This document shows positions 9,127 through 18,661 of a DNA stretch of 64,000 bases, piece after piece. Numbering within the stretch: the stretch's first letter is position 1; each line of letters starts with the position of its first letter. This stretch comes from Ostreococcus lucimarinus CCE9901 (taxonomy: Eukaryota > Chlorophyta > Mamiellophyceae > Mamiellales > Bathycoccaceae), in assembly GCF_000092065.1 (NCBI RefSeq), contig NC_009369.1, positions 1-64,000 of the forward strand. Reading direction: 5' to 3'. The translations under genes were made by a program, and so were the position numbers. The notes beneath the pieces were generated by a model, which was not told where the DNA came from, did no database searches, and saw nothing but the letters and a program-made list of their open reading frames with translations.

Positions 9127-9840
9127 ATGTCGACGCAACACGGCACGCGCGCGCGGGCGCTTGCGCGCGATCGTCGGCGCAAAGCGGTCGAAGGAGCAAA
9201 CGCGCTCGACGTGAAAACGACCGGGACGCCGCGCGTCGCCGCGCGACTTCACACAGACGAACCGACCGATGTTGCCACGGCATCCGACGCGGAGAAGAAC
9301 AGGGTTAGCTCTGCGAGCGCGGCGAAAGCGTCTTCAAGATCGAAACGTGCGAAGGGTGAACTCACAGAGTCGCCGACGTCGCCGAAACGCGAAGGCGAGT
9401 CGGCGGACGCCGAGGACGCGCGCGCGTTCGAAGACGAGGACAACGAAATGGACGAAGTCAGCTCGGGGGGCGATGAAGGACATATCGAGTCGATGCTCGC
9501 GACGGCAGGTAGCTCGCGAGGCGACGCGATGGATCCCGACGTCGATTTTTCCGCCGTGCTTCACGAAGTTCCGATTGAAATCAGAAGACGTCTCGCGCCC
9601 AACGAGTCTGGTTTCACGGAGTCGGTCACGCATTCAGAAGAGTCAACTTTTTGCAGAGGCTGTCGACGAACGCTGAGTGTGGTTCTTCATTTCGGTGTCA
9701 ACAACAAGACGTGTCGCCAGTGCTTGATTCGACAACGGCTGAAGAGGAAGAGGTGCGCCACGAGGAACTCGGAGCAGTTCGGCAACGGAAGGACTACTGA
9801 GGCTCGAAAGGATAAAGCAATGAATCCGACCGGTCCATGA
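9127..9840 (+). CDS. Unknown protein with C-x2-C-x16-C-x2-C zinc-binding-like motif and basic tail
   Basis: 237 residues, not recognised. The first ~130 are low-complexity and acidic with serine/alanine runs. A conserved-looking segment, FSAVLHEVPIEIRRRLAP, starts near 140. It is followed by CRGC, 16 residues, and CRQC, then a strongly basic stretch LIRQRLKRKR. Two CxxC knuckles next to a basic patch suggest a small zinc-binding, possibly nucleic-acid-binding, module. That is inference only. The start ATG at 9127 is the first in frame after CG-rich non-coding DNA, but an upstream exon cannot be excluded. It converges with the pyrophosphatase gene. Confidence 0.6.
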   Translation: MSTQHGTRARALARDRRRKAVEGANALDVKTTGTPRVAARLHTDEPTDVATASDAEKNRVSSASAAKASSRSKRAKGELTESPTSPKREGESADAEDARAFEDEDNEMDEVSSGGDEGHIESMLATAGSSRGDAMDPDVDFSAVLHEVPIEIRRRLAPNESGFTESVTHSEESTFCRGCRRTLSVVLHFGVNNKTCRQCLIRQRLKRKRCATRNSEQFGNGRTTEARKDKAMNPTGP

Positions 9841-10076
9841 ATAGCGATGGGTACGATCTACCCTATTAGTGAGATGCGCTCGGCGGCGTCGAGCGTTTCG
9901 GAGTTTAGTGATTTGCGTATTGAACGCTTCGGGTTTAGCCTCGTCGGCGAGCGCGAGAACGCGCGAGACGACAAATAGATCCGACCATACACCATCCAAC
10001 GATTCAATTTGTATTATTACTTACTTTGCACGCATTCAGCACTTTGTGACGTTATCTTGTATTCATTACGAAACTT

Positions 10077-10958
10077 CTAAGCGAGCGAGAGCTCTTCGTC
10101 GTTCGCGCGCTTGCCCGAGACCAAATCGTTGTAGAAGTGGTGCGTCTCTTCGATGACGCCGAGCGTGTACGCTCTATCCATGCACTTGTCGTCCAAACCG
10201 AATTTGTTTTGTGGCTTACCGTCCGGAGTCTTGTAGTCACGGAACCACACGCGAATCTTTTCGAGTTCGCCCGGGAAGTGCTTTTCGACGTCGGCGACGT
10301 CGTTGATGTCGCTCGCCTTCGGGTCGTTGACGCTAATCGCGATCACCTTCCAGTCAAGCTCACCATCGTCAATCATGGCGTAAACGCCCACGGGTTTCAC
10401 CGGCGTCACCGAACCCATGGCCAACGCGCTGGAACCGATCTCCACGACGTCAACCGGATCGTTGTCGCCCGAAACCTTCATCGTCGGGTGTTCGTGCTTG
10501 GGATCTTCCCACGTTTGCGGTAACATGCCGTAGTTCCAGTTGATGTTGTACGGATAATCGCGAAGCTTGCCCTTCTTCGTGTCTTGCTTAATCGGGGTCA
10601 ACTTCTCATCCGTCGCCACTTCCATCTTCGCCTTCGTCTCCTTCGGGATCTCGCACAAAAAGTTGAACGTTCCGTCGGCGTTCTTGAGCGGAACGCCGTG
10701 CCACGCGCTCACGGTGTTCTGCGCCTCGTCCTTGATGAAGCATCGGAACTCCAGGCTCGGGAAATCCCCCACCTTTTCATTCGCGTACGCCGCGCTGATG
10801 ACGCGCGTGCGCTGCACGCTTCGTCGCTGCTGATGCGCGCGCGCCGTCGACGCGCTCGGCGCCGGCGTCGATCGCACCGACGAACCCATCGCGCGCAAAC
10901 GCGACGTCACCGCGCGCGACACCGCGCGCGCCATGAAAATCTGAGACGCCGAGGACAT
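10077..10958 (-). CDS. PPA: Soluble inorganic pyrophosphatase (family I), organelle-targeted
   Basis: This hydrolyses pyrophosphate to two phosphates and so drives biosynthetic reactions. 293 residues from the ATG at 10958. A Ser/Arg/Ala-rich N-terminal ~50 residues resembles a chloroplast transit peptide. The eukaryotic family I core contains DYPYNINWNYGMLPQTWEDP and the active-site signature DNDPVDVVEIG, whose acidic residues bind the metal ions. Further conserved blocks are DWKVIAI and VWFRDYKTPDGKPQNKFG. Length and motif order match plastid soluble pyrophosphatases such as plant PPA6. The frame stays open upstream but an arginine-rich extension is not expected in the family. Confidence 0.93.
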   Translation of the reverse strand: MSSASQIFMARAVSRAVTSRLRAMGSSVRSTPAPSASTARAHQQRRSVQRTRVISAAYANEKVGDFPSLEFRCFIKDEAQNTVSAWHGVPLKNADGTFNFLCEIPKETKAKMEVATDEKLTPIKQDTKKGKLRDYPYNINWNYGMLPQTWEDPKHEHPTMKVSGDNDPVDVVEIGSSALAMGSVTPVKPVGVYAMIDDGELDWKVIAISVNDPKASDINDVADVEKHFPGELEKIRVWFRDYKTPDGKPQNKFGLDDKCMDRAYTLGVIEETHHFYNDLVSGKRANDEELSLA

Positions 10959-11159
10959 GTCGAGCGAGGCGCGCGGTCCGCGAGATTCGCGCGATCGACG
11001 GCGCTCGCGTGTCGCGCGCGCTCGAGTGCGCGACGCCGCGCGCGCGCTATCCGAAACGAACGCCACAAACACGGACCGTCACGTCCACGGACAGTCCGCG
11101 TGTGACTGACGATCGGCGCGTCCGTCGCGCCGTCGGCGGCGACGGAGCGCGACGCATCC

Positions 11160-12203
11160 ATGGCGAGCGGGGCGCAGCGACGGAAGCGGAAGCGAGAGAG
11201 CGAGAAACGCGAGGCGTGGGTGCGATTCGACGCCGCGGGCGGGGACCTGAGCGCGTACGAACGCTCGTTAGAGGAAGATGCGACGGCGAAAAAGGCGCGC
11301 GCGGCGGCGGCGAGACGGGCGGCGGACGTGGAGGCGCTGAACGACGCGACGGGGTCGAGGGAGGCGGACGAACGAGGGCAAGATCGCGAACGGGCGTCGT
11401 CGTCGCTGCTGCGGGACGCGGTCGGCGTGCGCGTGCGCGTTCGCAAGGACTCGGCGCACGCGCTGCGCGTGCTCTGCCGAGCGACGAGCGACGGCGACTG
11501 CTTCTTCGCGTGCGGGCAACCCCGATCGTGGGGGAGACGAGGGATCGAGGCCGTGGTGAACGCGCTCGGATTTGGGGTTCTGGAGTACGACGAAATCACG
11601 CTCAGTAAGGCGCCCGAGCTGGCGGCGTGCGTGATTCGCTTGGACGCCGACGACGAAAACGCCTCCGTCAAGCGGAAGAAGAAGCGCGCGGGCGGTGTGG
11701 GAAGCGCCGTGGAGACATTCTTGGCGCGAGCGGAGAAACTAGTCGAGCCCATTCAAGCACCTGACGTGAGCGGGGACGAGATCGATCGCGACGGTGGTGG
11801 GCTCAACGCTTGGGTCGCCGCACACCGCCGCAAGCGTCCCGGCTCGGCGCAAGCCGTGACGGCGAGCATCGACGCGTGGTTTGAGAAGAAGGAAGCCGAG
11901 GAAGCGGCGGCTGAGGAGGCTGCTAACGCGGTAAAGAGTGACGATGGATGGACAAAGGTAGAAGCGAAACGTGGACGCAGAAAGACGACGGAGGAGTCCA
12001 CGGGAACAACCATCGGAAGCATACGCGCCGCCACCGCGGATAGAAGGCGAAAGGAGCCAAAGAAAATCGCCGGCGAACAGTTTTATCGCTTTCAGAGCAA
12101 GGAAAAGAAGCGCAATGAGATTATCGAGCTCCAAGCAAAGTTTGAGCAGGACAAGCAACGTATCGCTCGTCTCAAGGCCGCGCGTAAGTTTAGACCGATG
12201 TGA
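11160..12203 (+). CDS. RRP7: RRP7-like ribosomal RNA processing protein
   Basis: 347 residues. The N-terminal half is charged and poorly conserved and carries a partly recognisable fold ending before residue 150. The C-terminal ~100 residues carry the RRP7 signature: DDGWTKVEAKRGRRKT near residue 262, then EQFYRFQSKEKKRNEI. The end is a long helix finishing FEQDKQRIARLKAARKFRPM. The FYRFQ...KFExDKxRI...RKFRP ending is diagnostic for the family that acts in early 40S subunit assembly with the UTP-C/CK2 module in the nucleolus. Divergent from the pyrophosphatase (201 bp) and tail-to-tail with the His-rich gene (64 bp). Confidence 0.85.
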   Translation: MASGAQRRKRKRESEKREAWVRFDAAGGDLSAYERSLEEDATAKKARAAAARRAADVEALNDATGSREADERGQDRERASSSLLRDAVGVRVRVRKDSAHALRVLCRATSDGDCFFACGQPRSWGRRGIEAVVNALGFGVLEYDEITLSKAPELAACVIRLDADDENASVKRKKKRAGGVGSAVETFLARAEKLVEPIQAPDVSGDEIDRDGGGLNAWVAAHRRKRPGSAQAVTASIDAWFEKKEAEEAAAEEAANAVKSDDGWTKVEAKRGRRKTTEESTGTTIGSIRAATADRRRKEPKKIAGEQFYRFQSKEKKRNEIIELQAKFEQDKQRIARLKAARKFRPM

Positions 12204-12267
12204 TTCTAGAAATAGTAGATGTGCCATAACAGACGACGAAAAAACTCATTCTATCGAGCCGAGCGAC

Positions 12268-12640
12268 TCAGTGTCCGTGTCCGTGTCCGTGTCCGTGGTC
12301 GTGCTTCTTTTCACCGTGTCCGTGTCCGTGGTCGTGCTTCTTTTCACCGTGCCCGTGTCCGTGGTCGTGCTTCTTTTCACCGTGCCCGTGCCCGTGGTCG
12401 TGGGCTTCGCACTTTTCGTCGGAGCAGCACTTTTCACCGTCGGCGTGCGAGTGCCCGTGATCGTGCTTCTTCTCGCCGTGCCCGTGCCCGTGCCCGTGAT
12501 CGTGCTTCTTCTCGCCGTGCCCGTGTCCGTGGCACTCCTCACCGCCGTGGTCGTGCTCGCACTTTTCGCCCTCCGCGTGCGAGTGCCCGTGTCCGTGCGA
12601 GTGGTGCGTGCCGTCGCAGGGTACTCCATCGTGCGAGTGC
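12268..12640 (-). repeat. Coding minisatellite for HGHGEKKHDHGHG units
   Basis: On the plus strand the segment alternates between GTGTCCGTG/GTGCCCGTG stretches and a CGTGGTCGTGCTTCTT-type module. There are at least five EKKHDHG modules with a few synonymous differences, which indicates recent unequal exchange or slippage within the His-rich gene. Unit borders are approximate. Confidence 0.75.
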
Positions 12641-13059
12641 CCGTGCGTGTGTTCCTCTTCGTCATCCACTTTAGGTTTTTCCTTTAGCACCACCTCGCCA
12701 TCGTTTGACATCGCTTCCGTCGCCTTCGTCGTCAAAGAGTACGTCGTCTTTTCCCCGCCGCTCGCCGTCACGGTCACCTCGATCGTCGCGTTCGCCGGTC
12801 GATTCGCCATGTTCCCGATCACGCCGTCGATCGCGATCGTGCACCCGGGTGCGAACGACGTCGCCATCACGTTCACGTGCGTCGCTCGAGGCGCGATCAA
12901 GACGTCATACGCCGTCGTAGACGCCGCAAACTTGGGCGACAACGTCGCGTCGAGTTTGACGAATCCTTTCGACGACGCGTCGTCGAGCGATTGCGCGGCG
13001 TCGTCCAAGGGGCGTCGCGCGTCGACTTTGAGGAAAGCTAGAGTAGGAGCGGCAGACAT
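12268..13059 (-). CDS. Cadherin-like beta-sandwich domain with long His-rich metal-binding tail
   Basis: 263 residues from the ATG at 13059 (MSAAPTLAFLKVD). Residues ~30-125 match the pattern of the Cadherin-like beta-sandwich family: LDATLSPKFAASTTAYDV, then VNVMA, then EVTVTASGGEKTTYSLTTK. From about residue 140 to the end the protein is a run of HGHG/HDHG units interrupted by EKKHDHGHG repeats and a few cysteines (CEHDH, CCSDEKCEAHDH). This resembles the His-rich loops of zinc and nickel handling proteins, so divalent-metal binding or buffering is likely. No signal peptide or membrane segment is apparent. The repeat-coding DNA is a minisatellite and may vary in length between strains. Confidence 0.75.
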   Translation of the reverse strand: MSAAPTLAFLKVDARRPLDDAAQSLDDASSKGFVKLDATLSPKFAASTTAYDVLIAPRATHVNVMATSFAPGCTIAIDGVIGNMANRPANATIEVTVTASGGEKTTYSLTTKATEAMSNDGEVVLKEKPKVDDEEEHTHGHSHDGVPCDGTHHSHGHGHSHAEGEKCEHDHGGEECHGHGHGEKKHDHGHGHGHGEKKHDHGHSHADGEKCCSDEKCEAHDHGHGHGEKKHDHGHGHGEKKHDHGHGHGEKKHDHGHGHGHGH

Positions 13060-13237
13060 TTTCGCGCGTGCGTTCGCGCGCGACGGGGAAAAACGCGCGC
13101 GGAAGTGCGGGCGCGGAAGCGCGTCGGGTTGCTCGAGTCGCGTCGCTGATGGGGGGGCCGGTGTTAAGTTTATGTGTCTGCGTTTTTCATCAATCGCTTC
13201 GGGCGCATCCAAACCCGCGCCGACGAGCGCCGTTAAT

Positions 13238-13903
13238 CTAAAGGAAATCCATGAACGCGTCGTCTTCTTCCGCCGCTTGTTCCTCGCCAAAGTTGAGCGC
13301 GGTGAACATGAAGTCCGCCTTACCCCCCGGGACGACGAGGCCCTTGAACGTCTGCTTCTTTCGCAAGAGCTTGTTCAACGCGAAGTGCTGCTCGTCGCCC
13401 AACTTTTGGTCGCAAATATAAAACACGGCGGAGATCTTATCGTTCTCGACGTCATCGACGCAGAAGATGAACTCTTCCTCCCACGTCGGGTCCAAGCCCG
13501 CGAGCTCTTCGCTCGTGTACTCGTGGTCCTTGTACTTCAACACGACTTTGCAGCGCGGCTTTTCGATGCCGTAGAACTTCAAATCGAGCTTCTTGACGTT
13601 GCAGCAGTTGACTTCGATCTTCAATTCATTCGCTCCCGTGCCGAGCTTCTTGAGTTCTGCGCCGCAAACGAAAACAACCGCGTCAGTCGCGTCGATCGCC
13701 CATCGTCATCGCGAACGCGGATCGATCTATCCACCCATCCGTCGTCGTCGTCGTCGTCGTCGTCGTCCGTCGGGCTTCCGTCGCCGCCGATCGCGTCGTC
13801 CATCGCGATCGGTGTGCGCTGTCGCCCATCGCGCGCGCTCGCGCATCGCGCGCGCGTCGTCGCTCGCGTCGTCGTCCTTTTTCACGTCGCACGCACCCGC
13901 CAT
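13238..13903 (-). CDS. Small C2-domain-like protein
   Basis: 141 residues after splicing a 7-nt first coding exon (13903-13897, ATG GCG G) to exon 2 (13656-13238). The result reads M-A-E-L-K-K-L-G-T-G. The fold pattern is C2-like: LKIEVNCCNVKKLDLKFYG, KPRCKVVLKYKDHEYTSEEL, WEEEFIFCVDDVENDKISAVFYICD, then an acidic C-terminus ending DDAFMDFL. This suggests phospholipid or protein binding. The usual five calcium-binding aspartates are not clearly all present, so calcium dependence is uncertain. Intron 13896-13657 starts GTGCGT, contains ACTGAC and ends GCGCAG. Without that intron there is no ATG in frame near the conserved start, which argues for it. Confidence 0.75.
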
Positions 13904-14154
13904 CTTTTCGTCGTTCGCGCGCGGTGTGACGGCGGCGGCGCCGCGACGACGCGCGGTTTCGTCCGAATAAACGCCTCGACATCGCGCGTCTTCTAGCGAT
14001 GCGCGCGGTCGGAATACGGGATCGGGACCACGATCGATTTCACCGATCGCGACTCGAGCGCCGCGGCGACCGACCGACCGCGCGCGCGCGCCCCGCGTCC
14101 CCCGCGTCGTCGTCGCGCGGTCCGTCTTTCCGCGCCGCACGAGAGTCCGATACG

Positions 14155-14818
14155 ATGGTACGTCGCGCGGTGATGCGATCGCGCGAGGGCGGTGAACGAC
14201 GCGCGATGGTCGTCGCGCTCGATCGCGCGGCGCTCGATCGCGCGTCGCGCGTCGCGCGCGCGCGCGCGTCGACGATGATGGCGCGCGCCGTGACCCTAGT
14301 TTGCGCGTCGACGCGCGCGCATCGCCGCGCGTGACGGACGCGCGAGATGCGCGCGGACGCCGACGCGCGCGCGGAACGCGAGGAATGTTTACGCACGCTC
14401 GATCACGCACTGACATCGCACGTGACGTCGCACGCGCCCAGGTTCTCGCTCAAGACATCGATCTTTTGAACCCGCCCGCCGCGCTCGAGGCTGGCAAGCA
14501 CAAGCTCAAGCGATTGGTGCAGTCGCCGAACTCGTTCTTCATGGATGTCAAGTGCCAAGGCTGCTTCAAGTGCGTACACGGAAACGAACGCGCGATGCGA
14601 CTCGATGCGACCGACGCGCGAGGCTTTCGATGGCGGTGTCTGAACTCGCGACTGACCGACGCGCTCGCTCGCTCTTCGTCTCGCGCAGCATCACGACGAT
14701 CTTCAGCCACTCTCAATCCGTCGTCCTCTGCGGTTCGTGCTCTGCGGTGCTCTGCCAGCCGACCGGTGGTAAGGCGCGACTCACGGAAGGCTGCGAATGG
14801 CGCCGTAAGGGCGATTAA
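14155..14818 (+). CDS. RPS27: 40S ribosomal protein eS27
   Basis: Three exons: 14155-14157 (only the ATG), 14442-14569 and 14689-14818. Joined they encode 86 residues, the normal eS27 length. The protein starts [26 protein letters not shown] and has the zinc-ribbon cysteines CQGC and CGSC. It ends [20 protein letters not shown]. Both introns begin GTACGT/GTGCGT, end in AG, and carry ACTGAC 27 and 32 nt before the acceptor. This is a cytosolic small-subunit protein. The start codon being cut off from the rest of the gene by the first intron is striking, but it gives exactly the conserved N-terminus. Confidence 0.95.
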
Positions 14819-15043
14819 TCGCGTTCGCCGCTTCCTGTAGTCTAGTATCAGAGGTTGTGAGAGGTTCTTGGCGACGCGGCGTTAGGGCGCGTGGTCGAAA
14901 AGAAGAATTTGTAGGTGTGTGAGTTTGTAACGACGAACGTTCGCATTATCTTAAACACGCGGTCTATTTTTCTACGTACGAATACACGAATACACGCAAA
15001 CGCGTTTCACGCGTCCGCGGGGCGGGAAATAATTCTCTGCTCA

Positions 15044-16120
15044 CTACGCGGCGTCGGACGCTCGCCGCGCGGAGACGTCGATGCTCTGCTTCTTCGCCTG
15101 CTCTCGCTTTTTCTCTCTGAGCTTGTTCAAATTGTACATGAAGACGGACAGAAACGCGATGACGTAGCCGACGTAATTCAGAAACGTCACCGGGTTACCG
15201 AAGAAGTGCTGCGAGGCGAAGATTAACATCCAATCCTTGATGACGCCCGCGATGTTCATAGTCAACGCGCTCGTCTTGCCGATGAGTAAAAACACCGCGA
15301 GGTTCAGCGCGAACGCGCACGTGGCGTTCAAAGTCAACATCTTCCAATCGAAAACCAACGTCGCGTCCGCCATCATCGCCGGGTACTCGACGAACATTAA
15401 CGGAAACGCCAAGAAGAACGCGCACGCCGGGGAGACGTAGTACAAGGACTGCAGCGGATTCATCGCCATGCCTTGACGCGTGATTAATATTTGTACCAAC
15501 ATCAACCGCACGGCCTCGAACAACAGCGCGCTGAGCTGCTGCGTTACGCCTAGCGTGTCGAAGTTCAACTCCCCGTACGCCGCGATGCCGACGCCGATCG
15601 CGATGACGAACATGTTCATCGACGTCGTCGCGGTTAATTTTTCCATTCTAAAAAACACCCCCACCATGTACACCAACCCCGGCATCAGCGCCTTGGTCAT
15701 CTGAATGAACGACACGCTCAAGTGCAAATACGCCGAATTACTCAACCACAGCGACGCGGCGTAAAAGAACCCGATCGGCATCACCTTGCGCGTGTACTCT
15801 TTTCGCGTCATCTTCAACCTCTTCGTCACCTTGAACACCCTGACGAGGACGGTGACGAGACTGGTGCAAAAAACCATGTGCCACATCGTCAGCGCCACGG
15901 GATACCGGAATCCGCTGTACGCCAAGATCCACTTGTTAAACATGATGACGCACATCGAGATCGTCATCCACACCGCGACAAAAAAATACGCCCTGAGACA
16001 CGACCGCGCGATGGTTTGCTCGCTCGCGTTCGCCCTCGCGTCGTCGTTCGTCCTCGCGCGCGTCCCGCCGTGCGTCGCGCTCGGTTCCGCGAGCACCGAT
16101 TTTGATTTCGTCGACGCCAT
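15044..16120 (-). CDS. TPT/DMT-family nucleotide-sugar or phosphate-sugar transporter
   Basis: 358 residues with about ten hydrophobic segments starting near residue 40 (AYFFVAVWMTISMCVIMFNKW). It ends in a cytosolic lysine-rich tail KLREKKREQAKKQ. The pattern NKWIL...FRYPVALTMWHM, SVSFIQMTKALMPG and TMNIAGVIKDW fits the triose-phosphate-translocator/solute carrier 35 superfamily. The KxKx-type C-terminal region and the absence of a transit peptide favour Golgi or ER nucleotide-sugar transport over the plastid envelope. The substrate cannot be read from the sequence. Convergent with eS27, divergent from the acyl-CoA synthetase. Confidence 0.85.
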   Translation of the reverse strand: MASTKSKSVLAEPSATHGGTRARTNDDARANASEQTIARSCLRAYFFVAVWMTISMCVIMFNKWILAYSGFRYPVALTMWHMVFCTSLVTVLVRVFKVTKRLKMTRKEYTRKVMPIGFFYAASLWLSNSAYLHLSVSFIQMTKALMPGLVYMVGVFFRMEKLTATTSMNMFVIAIGVGIAAYGELNFDTLGVTQQLSALLFEAVRLMLVQILITRQGMAMNPLQSLYYVSPACAFFLAFPLMFVEYPAMMADATLVFDWKMLTLNATCAFALNLAVFLLIGKTSALTMNIAGVIKDWMLIFASQHFFGNPVTFLNYVGYVIAFLSVFMYNLNKLREKKREQAKKQSIDVSARRASDAA

Positions 16121-16426
16121 GACGCGCGCCTCTTCGCCTCGCCCTCGCCCGCTTCGGCGCCAATCTCAATCTCGCGCGCGTCCGAGCGTTCGATCGCCGC
16201 GCGCGCGACCGCGCGCTCGCGTCGCGCGTTCGGTGCGACGCGCCCGTCGACGGTTCGTTCCTTCGCTCGCGCGTCGACGGTTCGTTCCTTCGCCCGCGCG
16301 CCGTCGTGTCGCGCTCGTCCGTCGCCGCAATCGACGCATCGAATCGACGCATCAATCCATCGCGCGAATGCCTCGCGACGGTCGCGCCGGGCGCCAGTGC
16401 GCGCCTCGCGATCGACGAGACGCGCG

Positions 16427-18617
16427 ATGAAGTACACGGTCGCCGCGGACGCGCTGGCGAAGATTGAACACGATGGGAAGGAGGGACACGCGGGAGCGAA
16501 GCCGCGCACGGTGATCGAGGCGCGTCCCGACGCGCGCCGCGACGAACGACGATCGAGGGGGGCTCGGATTGGATTGGCGCGGATTGGCTCGGATTGGATT
16601 GGATTCGGACCCGTGTCGTCGCGCGCGAGCCGCGTCCGAACGATCGCACGACGACGACGCGTCGGCGAGGCGCGGAATGCGATGATGGCGTCACGGACGA
16701 ACGACGACGACGACGCGGAAGACTGACGAGGGCGATCGACGCGCGATGCACCAGGTTTTCAAAGCCGCGAAGGAGAGCAAGCTTCGACACACCACGGCGT
16801 TGGTGGCGTGCACGGGGGAGAAATGGACGGTGAAGGAATACTACGACGATTGCGTGAAAACGGCGAAATCGTTCATTCATCTCGGATTGGAACGATACGA
16901 GTCGGTGTGCATTCTCGGGTTTAACTCTCCGGAATGGCTGATGGCGAACAACGGCGCCATCTTCGCCGGGGGGTTCGCGGCCGGGATTTACACGACGAAC
17001 GAACCGGCGGCGTGCGAGTACATCATCGAGAACTCGAGCGCGCGCGTGGTTGTCGTGGACGGGCAAAAGCAATTGGATAAGATCTTGGAAATTCGATCGC
17101 GATTGCCCAAGCTCAAGGCGATCGTGATGTACCGCGAAGACTCCTTCTCGGATCCGGCTGGCGCGAAGGACGCGTCGCTCGCCAAGGTGTACACGTGGAA
17201 GGATTTCTTGAAGCTCGGCGATGCGGTGAGCGATGATACCCTCGAAGCTCGCATGTCCGCGCAAAAGCCGGGCAACTGCTGCACGCTCATCTACACTTCC
17301 GGAACCACGGGCAACCCGAAAGGGGTGATGATTTCCCACGACAACTGCACGTGGACGGCGTCGTCGAACATTTTGCACAACCCAACGATTACTTCGGGGC
17401 CGTTGCGTGTGGTGTCGTACTTGCCGCTTTCGCACATCGCCGCGCAAATTGTCGACATCCATTCGCCGTTGATGTGCATCGTGGACTTTGACAAGACCGC
17501 GGCCGTGTATTTTGCGCGCCCGGACGCGCTCAAGGGTACGCTCAAGGAAACGCTCATCGAAGCCAAACCGACGGTGTTCTTCGCCGTGCCGCGCGTTTGG
17601 GAGAAGTTTGCCGAAGGCTTGCAAGCCAAGGGTAAGGAAATCACCGGTTTGAAGGCCAAGATCTCCGCCTTCATGAAGGGTAAGTGCGCGGGCGTGCACG
17701 CGGCGTCTCAAGTCGGAGCCACCGTCGGCCACCCGTTCATGGGCGGCTTCGCGATGAAGTTCATGAAGAAGAAGGCTCACGCCGCTATCGGTCTCGATCA
17801 AGCGCGAGTATGCCTCACGGGCGCTGCGCCGATCATGAAGCACACGCTCGACTACTTCGGCACGATCGGCATCCACATTCTCGAAGTTTACGGTATGTCC
17901 GAAAACACTGGTCCGCAAAATGTGTGCAAGTCTGATTACTTCAAAGCCGGTTCTTGCGGCGTGCCGATTCCGGGCGTCGAGATCAAGCTCGACCACGTCA
18001 AGGGGCGCGACAAGGATGGCGAAGGTGAGATTTGCTTCCGTGGCCGTCACGTCATGATGGGTTACCTCAACAACTTGGCGAAGACCCAAGAAAGCATCGA
18101 CGAAGACGCGTGGTTGCACAGCGGCGACGTCGGCGCCATCGACCCGGAGACGAACATGCTTTCCATCACCGGTCGCATCAAGGAACTCATCATCACCGCT
18201 GGTGGCGAGAACATCGCACCGGTTCCTGTCGAAGATGCCATCAAGGGCTACCTTCCGGCGATCTCTAACGTCATGATGGTTGGCGACAAGCGCAAGTACA
18301 ACACCATGCTCGTCACCTTGCGTCAAGTTCCCGACGGCGAAGGTTTCACGGAAAAGCTCTTCGGCACGTCTCTCGAGGTCAACCGCGACGTGACGACCGT
18401 GAAGCAAGCGCAATCTGACGCGAAGTGGAAGGCTTACATCGAAGAAGGCATCGCCAAGTACAACAAGACCGCGGTTTCCAACGCTCAACGCATCCAAAAG
18501 TTCAAGATTCTCGACACCGATTTCTCCGTGCCGGGCGGTGAGCTCACGGGCACTCAAAAGCTCAAGCGCAACGTCGTCACTGAGAAGTACGCCGCTGTTA
18601 TTAACTCGATGTACTAA
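16427..18617 (+). CDS. Long-chain acyl-CoA synthetase, ACSBG (bubblegum) type
   Basis: This activates fatty acids with ATP and CoA. Exon 1 is 16427-16510 (28 codons, ending ...GAKPRT) and exon 2 is 16755-18617, giving 648 residues. Splicing joins PRT to VFKAAKE, the usual start of the AMP-binding domain in this family. Motifs are the P-loop YTSGTTGNPKGVM near residue 207, YGMSENTGPQN near 412, the GDVGAID block, and GRIKELIITAGGENIAPVPVE. The ending GGELTGTQKLKRNVVTEKY is specific to bubblegum-type enzymes. The intron (16511-16754) starts GTGATC, carries ACTGAC, and ends ACCAG. No plastid transit peptide is seen. Convergent with the metacaspase-like gene, with 44 bp between stops. Confidence 0.92.
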
Positions 18618-18661
18618 TCAACTATTCAAATGCTACGAGTAATCCTATGCTACTAATCCCA

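Noticed and set aside
11105-11159. ACTGAC upstream of the RRP7 start as a sign of a 5' intron
   Set aside because: The nearest AG is preceded by G (GGAG), and no donor or upstream exon is evident. It may be chance or a UTR intron, so it was not called.
13741-13767. GTCGTCGTC tract as a coding repeat
   Set aside because: It lies inside the C2 gene intron, not in an exon, and is a simple microsatellite.
15936-18557. 873-codon open frame opposite the acyl-CoA synthetase
   Set aside because: It is a shadow of the real gene in CG-rich DNA. It is His/Arg/Leu-rich and shows no domain, while the plus strand carries a full conserved enzyme.
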